A DNA stretch of 16,437 bases. Source: Planctomycetota bacterium. GTDB taxonomy: Bacteria; Planctomycetota; Phycisphaerae; Phycisphaerales; SM1A02. Each line of letters starts with the position of its first letter. The first letter of the stretch is position 1. The notes beneath the pieces were generated by a model. That model searched no databases. It saw nothing but the letters and a program-made list of their open reading frames with translations, and was not told the DNA's origin. Positions 14,449 through 16,437 of the stretch are shown here, in pieces. Where the stretch lies: positions 1 to 16,437 of the forward strand of contig JACNLR010000134.1 in assembly GCA_014381385.1 (NCBI GenBank), written 5' to 3'. Made by a program: the position numbers and the translations under genes.

Positions 14449-15645
14449 ATGCGCAATTCCATGCTAGTTTCTACCACAATACAAGCAACAGATTCTTCTC
14501 TTGATTCCATAGTTGCAAAAGTAGCAAATCAAGAACGGTTAACTTTGGCTGATGGTATCGCATTGTATGAATCGCCCGACCTTTGGACGGTATGTTCACT
14601 CGCAGATAATGTAAGGCGAAGGATGCATGGTGACATTACGTATTACAACATAAACAGACACATTAATTACACAAATGTTTGCGCATTGAGTTGTAAGTTT
14701 TGCGACTTTCACCGGAAGAAAGATCAAGAGGGTGCGTACGAACATTCGCTAGACGATATCAAAAACGAAGCAGCACTAGCAGTAGAGTCTGGCGCCACAG
14801 AAATTCACATTGTTGGCGGATTGCACCCTTGGCTACCGTTTGAGTATTACACAAGCATGTTAGAAGCAATTGGTGAAATTGCTCCAGAGATACACATTAA
14901 AGCGTTCACCGCTGTTGAGATTGTGCACCTTGCAAGAATAACGAAACGTGCGCGTGACGGAATTGCAGGGATATCCTCTGTTTTAGAAGAGTTAATAGAA
15001 TGTGGGTTAGGTTCACTTCCCGGTGGCGGTGCAGAAGTGTTTGATGATCGCGTACACGATGAAGTGTTCCGCGGAAAAATCGGTGGTGAAAAATGGATGG
15101 ATGTGCACCGTGTTGCACACCAACTCGGAATTAATTCAAACGCTACTATGTTGTACGGACACGTTGAAACGCAAGAAGATCGCATAAACCACATGCTCCT
15201 GTTACGTGAGGAACAAGATCGCGCTTTAGAATGTGACAACTACGGAAAATTTCAGACCATAATCCCCCTACCGTTTATTCCTGGCGTAAGTGAACTTGCG
15301 CATTTACCGGGGCCGTGCGGAGTTGAGAACTTACGGACGATTGCAATTACAAGATTAATGCTCGACAACATCCCACACGTGAAAGCTTTTTGGATAATGC
15401 AAACGTTGCAGATGGCGCAACATATGCTCGAGTGTGGCGCGAACGACATTGACGGCACCGTCGTTTGGTACGACATCACTAAAGTTTCTTCAGACACCAC
15501 ACATCAAGAATGTACAGTTGCTGATTTGCAAAGAGCAATTATTGATGCTGGTTTTGTTCCCGTTGAACGGGACACGCTCTATCGAAAAGTAATGCGCGAT
15601 GGAACGCGATGGTCAATCGAAGAACGTCCGATAACTGTACATTAG
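14449..15645 (+). CDS. mqnE: Aminofutalosine synthase (radical SAM, futalosine menaquinone pathway)
   Basis: 398 aa radical SAM enzyme that makes aminofutalosine from SAM and the MqnA product, an early step of the futalosine route to menaquinone. The radical SAM cluster motif CALSCKFC (Cys78, Cys82, Cys85) follows NRHINYTNV. IHIVGGLHP, the GLGSLPGGGAEVFDDRVH segment and NATMLYGHVET are characteristic of MqnE as opposed to its paralogue MqnC. The length is normal for the family. The start at 14449 has AAGG only 4 nt upstream; a second Met at 14461 is possible. It is monocistronic in this window. Its TAG overlaps the stop of the opposed 57-aa ORF (shared TTAG). It implies an anaerobic or microaerobic quinone-based respiratory chain; the other mqn genes are not in view. 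Confidence 0.94.
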   Translation: MRNSMLVSTTIQATDSSLDSIVAKVANQERLTLADGIALYESPDLWTVCSLADNVRRRMHGDITYYNINRHINYTNVCALSCKFCDFHRKKDQEGAYEHSLDDIKNEAALAVESGATEIHIVGGLHPWLPFEYYTSMLEAIGEIAPEIHIKAFTAVEIVHLARITKRARDGIAGISSVLEELIECGLGSLPGGGAEVFDDRVHDEVFRGKIGGEKWMDVHRVAHQLGINSNATMLYGHVETQEDRINHMLLLREEQDRALECDNYGKFQTIIPLPFIPGVSELAHLPGPCGVENLRTIAITRLMLDNIPHVKAFWIMQTLQMAQHMLECGANDIDGTVVWYDITKVSSDTTHQECTVADLQRAIIDAGFVPVERDTLYRKVMRDGTRWSIEERPITVH

Positions 15646-15815
15646 GCAGCAATCTTTCTGGCTTCAATTCCCACTTCTTTTTTCAGAATAAATAAATCAG
15701 ATGCCCAACTAGCGAGCACTCGTTGAAAACGACGTGCGGCGTGCGCAGAAATTTTCTGGGCTTCGTATTGGGTCGGAATAACCAAAGCTTGATGGCAGGT
15801 CTTGTTCTCTTGCAT
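15642..15815 (-). CDS. Small hypothetical protein downstream of parB
   Basis: A 57-aa reading frame starting MQENKTCHQALVIPTQYEAQ and continuing with a likely helical, Ala/Arg/Lys-rich segment (KISAHAARRFQRVLASW, then DLFILKKEVGIEARKIAA). The amphipathic pattern and the stop overlapping the mqnE stop by 4 nt (TTAG), the same junction as ribBA/BI-1, favour a real gene. It lies 48 bp after the parB stop in the same direction and could be co-transcribed. The ribosome binding site is weak (GAAGTGG just upstream). It matches nothing I recognise. A longer frame across the same bases (62 codons from 15871) has no such pattern and overlaps parB. Confidence 0.5.
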   Translation of the reverse strand: MQENKTCHQALVIPTQYEAQKISAHAARRFQRVLASWASDLFILKKEVGIEARKIAA

Positions 15816-15844
15816 GCCACTTCATCGAATGAATGTGGGGGCAG

Positions 15845-15864
15845 ATTCTGTCTAAATACAGAAT
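15845..15864. terminator. Weak hairpin after parB
   Basis: ATTCTGT (15845-15851) and ACAGAAT (15858-15864) form a perfect 7-bp stem with a 6-nt loop at the 3' end of parB, sharing a base with its stop codon. No U-tract follows on either strand, so intrinsic termination is doubtful. It may instead stabilise the 3' end or lie within a parB-small ORF transcript. Confidence 0.25.
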
Positions 15865-16437
15865 TAATCACTCGGTTTAAAGCCTAGCCTATTTAGAATC
15901 CCTTCAAATTGATCGTTTGAGTAAAAATCTATTGTCAGTTTTCCGCTGCCCTTTTTCTTACCAAGAACAATTTTTGCTTTGGTACCAAGGTGATCTCCAA
16001 GTTCCGTACCAAGTGTATCCATGTACATAGATTGCGGGTTTGGTTCAAGCGAAACGCCAACTGTTTTTTTTGTCGAAAGTTTTTTAACTTGTCTTTCAAG
16101 TTCACGAACAGACCACTGCTCTTGCGCGCACCTGCGTGAAATTGCCTTGCTCGTGCCAGCATCTGGAATACCTAAAATAACCTTCGCATGACCCATAGTG
16201 AGGCGACCATCACGCACAGCAGCCTTCACGGTAGGCTCTAAGTCGTTTAAGCGCAAGAAGTTAGCAACACTAGAGCGATCAATTCCAAGCTGGGTTGCAA
16301 TCTCCTTTTGCGTAGCGTTGAAGTCAACAACGAGCCGGTCGAATGCTTCCGCCCTGTCGATTGGGTTGAGGTCTTCCCGCTGGAGGTTTTCAATAAGCGC
16401 CCATTCAGCAGACGTCTTATCATCAAGATTGCGGACT
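15864..16437 (-). CDS. parB: Chromosome partitioning protein ParB, C-terminal part (truncated by window edge)
   Basis: About 190 residues are visible; the frame stays open to the right edge, so the N-terminus with the CTP-binding boxes begins outside the window. In frame beyond 16256 the protein reads EWALIENLQREDLNPIDRAE, the conserved ParB/Spo0J box. A helix-turn-helix parS-binding segment follows (QKEIATQLGIDRSSVANFLRL), then DGRLTMGHAKVILGI. A Lys-rich linker leads to the C-terminal dimerisation domain (KLTIDFYSNDQFEGILNRLG). ParB loads on parS sites near the origin as a CTP-dependent clamp and works with the ATPase ParA, which would be expected upstream outside the window. This is chromosomal-type ParB, which may place the window in the origin-proximal part of the genome; that is inference. 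Confidence 0.95.
   Translation of the reverse strand, partial: VRNLDDKTSAEWALIENLQREDLNPIDRAEAFDRLVVDFNATQKEIATQLGIDRSSVANFLRLNDLEPTVKAAVRDGRLTMGHAKVILGIPDAGTSKAISRRCAQEQWSVRELERQVKKLSTKKTVGVSLEPNPQSMYMDTLGTELGDHLGTKAKIVLGKKKGSGKLTIDFYSNDQFEGILNRLGFKPSD

Noticed and set aside
15683..15871. 62-codon minus-strand reading frame near parB
   Set aside because: It overlaps the parB stop and is out of frame with the more protein-like 57-aa ORF covering the same bases.

Overview
The window is a bacterial chromosomal segment of moderate GC (mid-40s % by eye, not counted). It carries about 15 genes, mostly housekeeping, with strands alternating almost gene by gene. The mix suggests a Planctomycetota-like or other PVC-type bacterium: futalosine-pathway menaquinone synthesis (MqnE), a RibB fused to a degenerate RibA domain, a Bax inhibitor-1/YccA membrane protein, a GYF-like-domain membrane protein, an AsmA-like envelope protein, an M3 oligopeptidase and a YdeP-type molybdenum oxidoreductase. 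That placement is inference. No rRNA, tRNA, CRISPR, phage or insertion sequence is visible, and I found no defence system.

Layout from left to right. A 7-copy, 16-bp tandem repeat (1-112) abuts ribBA (+). ribBA converges with a BI-1/YccA gene (-), which diverges from a NIF3-family gene (+). NIF3 converges with tag (-), which diverges from a GYF-like membrane protein (+). That gene meets an AsmA-like gene (-) with no base between them. The AsmA-like gene diverges across 37 bp from an apparent three-gene operon (+): ispE, an M3 metallopeptidase and a YdeP/FdhF-type molybdopterin oxidoreductase. The oxidoreductase gene overlaps convergently by 48 bp with mobA (-), which follows a MOSC gene (-). 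The MOSC gene diverges almost without spacer from a secreted or anchored orphan (+). A putative 82-aa ORF (-), mqnE (+), a 57-aa small ORF (-) and a truncated parB (-) complete the window.

Functional links. The molybdopterin oxidoreductase, MobA (guanylates the cofactor) and the MOSC protein form a molybdenum-cofactor neighbourhood. RibB and MqnE supply riboflavin and menaquinone precursors, and IspE supplies isoprenoid precursors, including those needed for the quinone tail.

The most notable signals are architectural. All six convergent junctions are overlapping or nearly gapless, with no visible intrinsic terminator. Several starts that lack a Shine-Dalgarno sequence have a -10-like hexamer only 6-9 nt upstream, which suggests leaderless mRNAs. 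In the compact divergent pairs the opposed -10 elements overlap or form palindromes. The RibA half of RibBA has lost its zinc cysteines.
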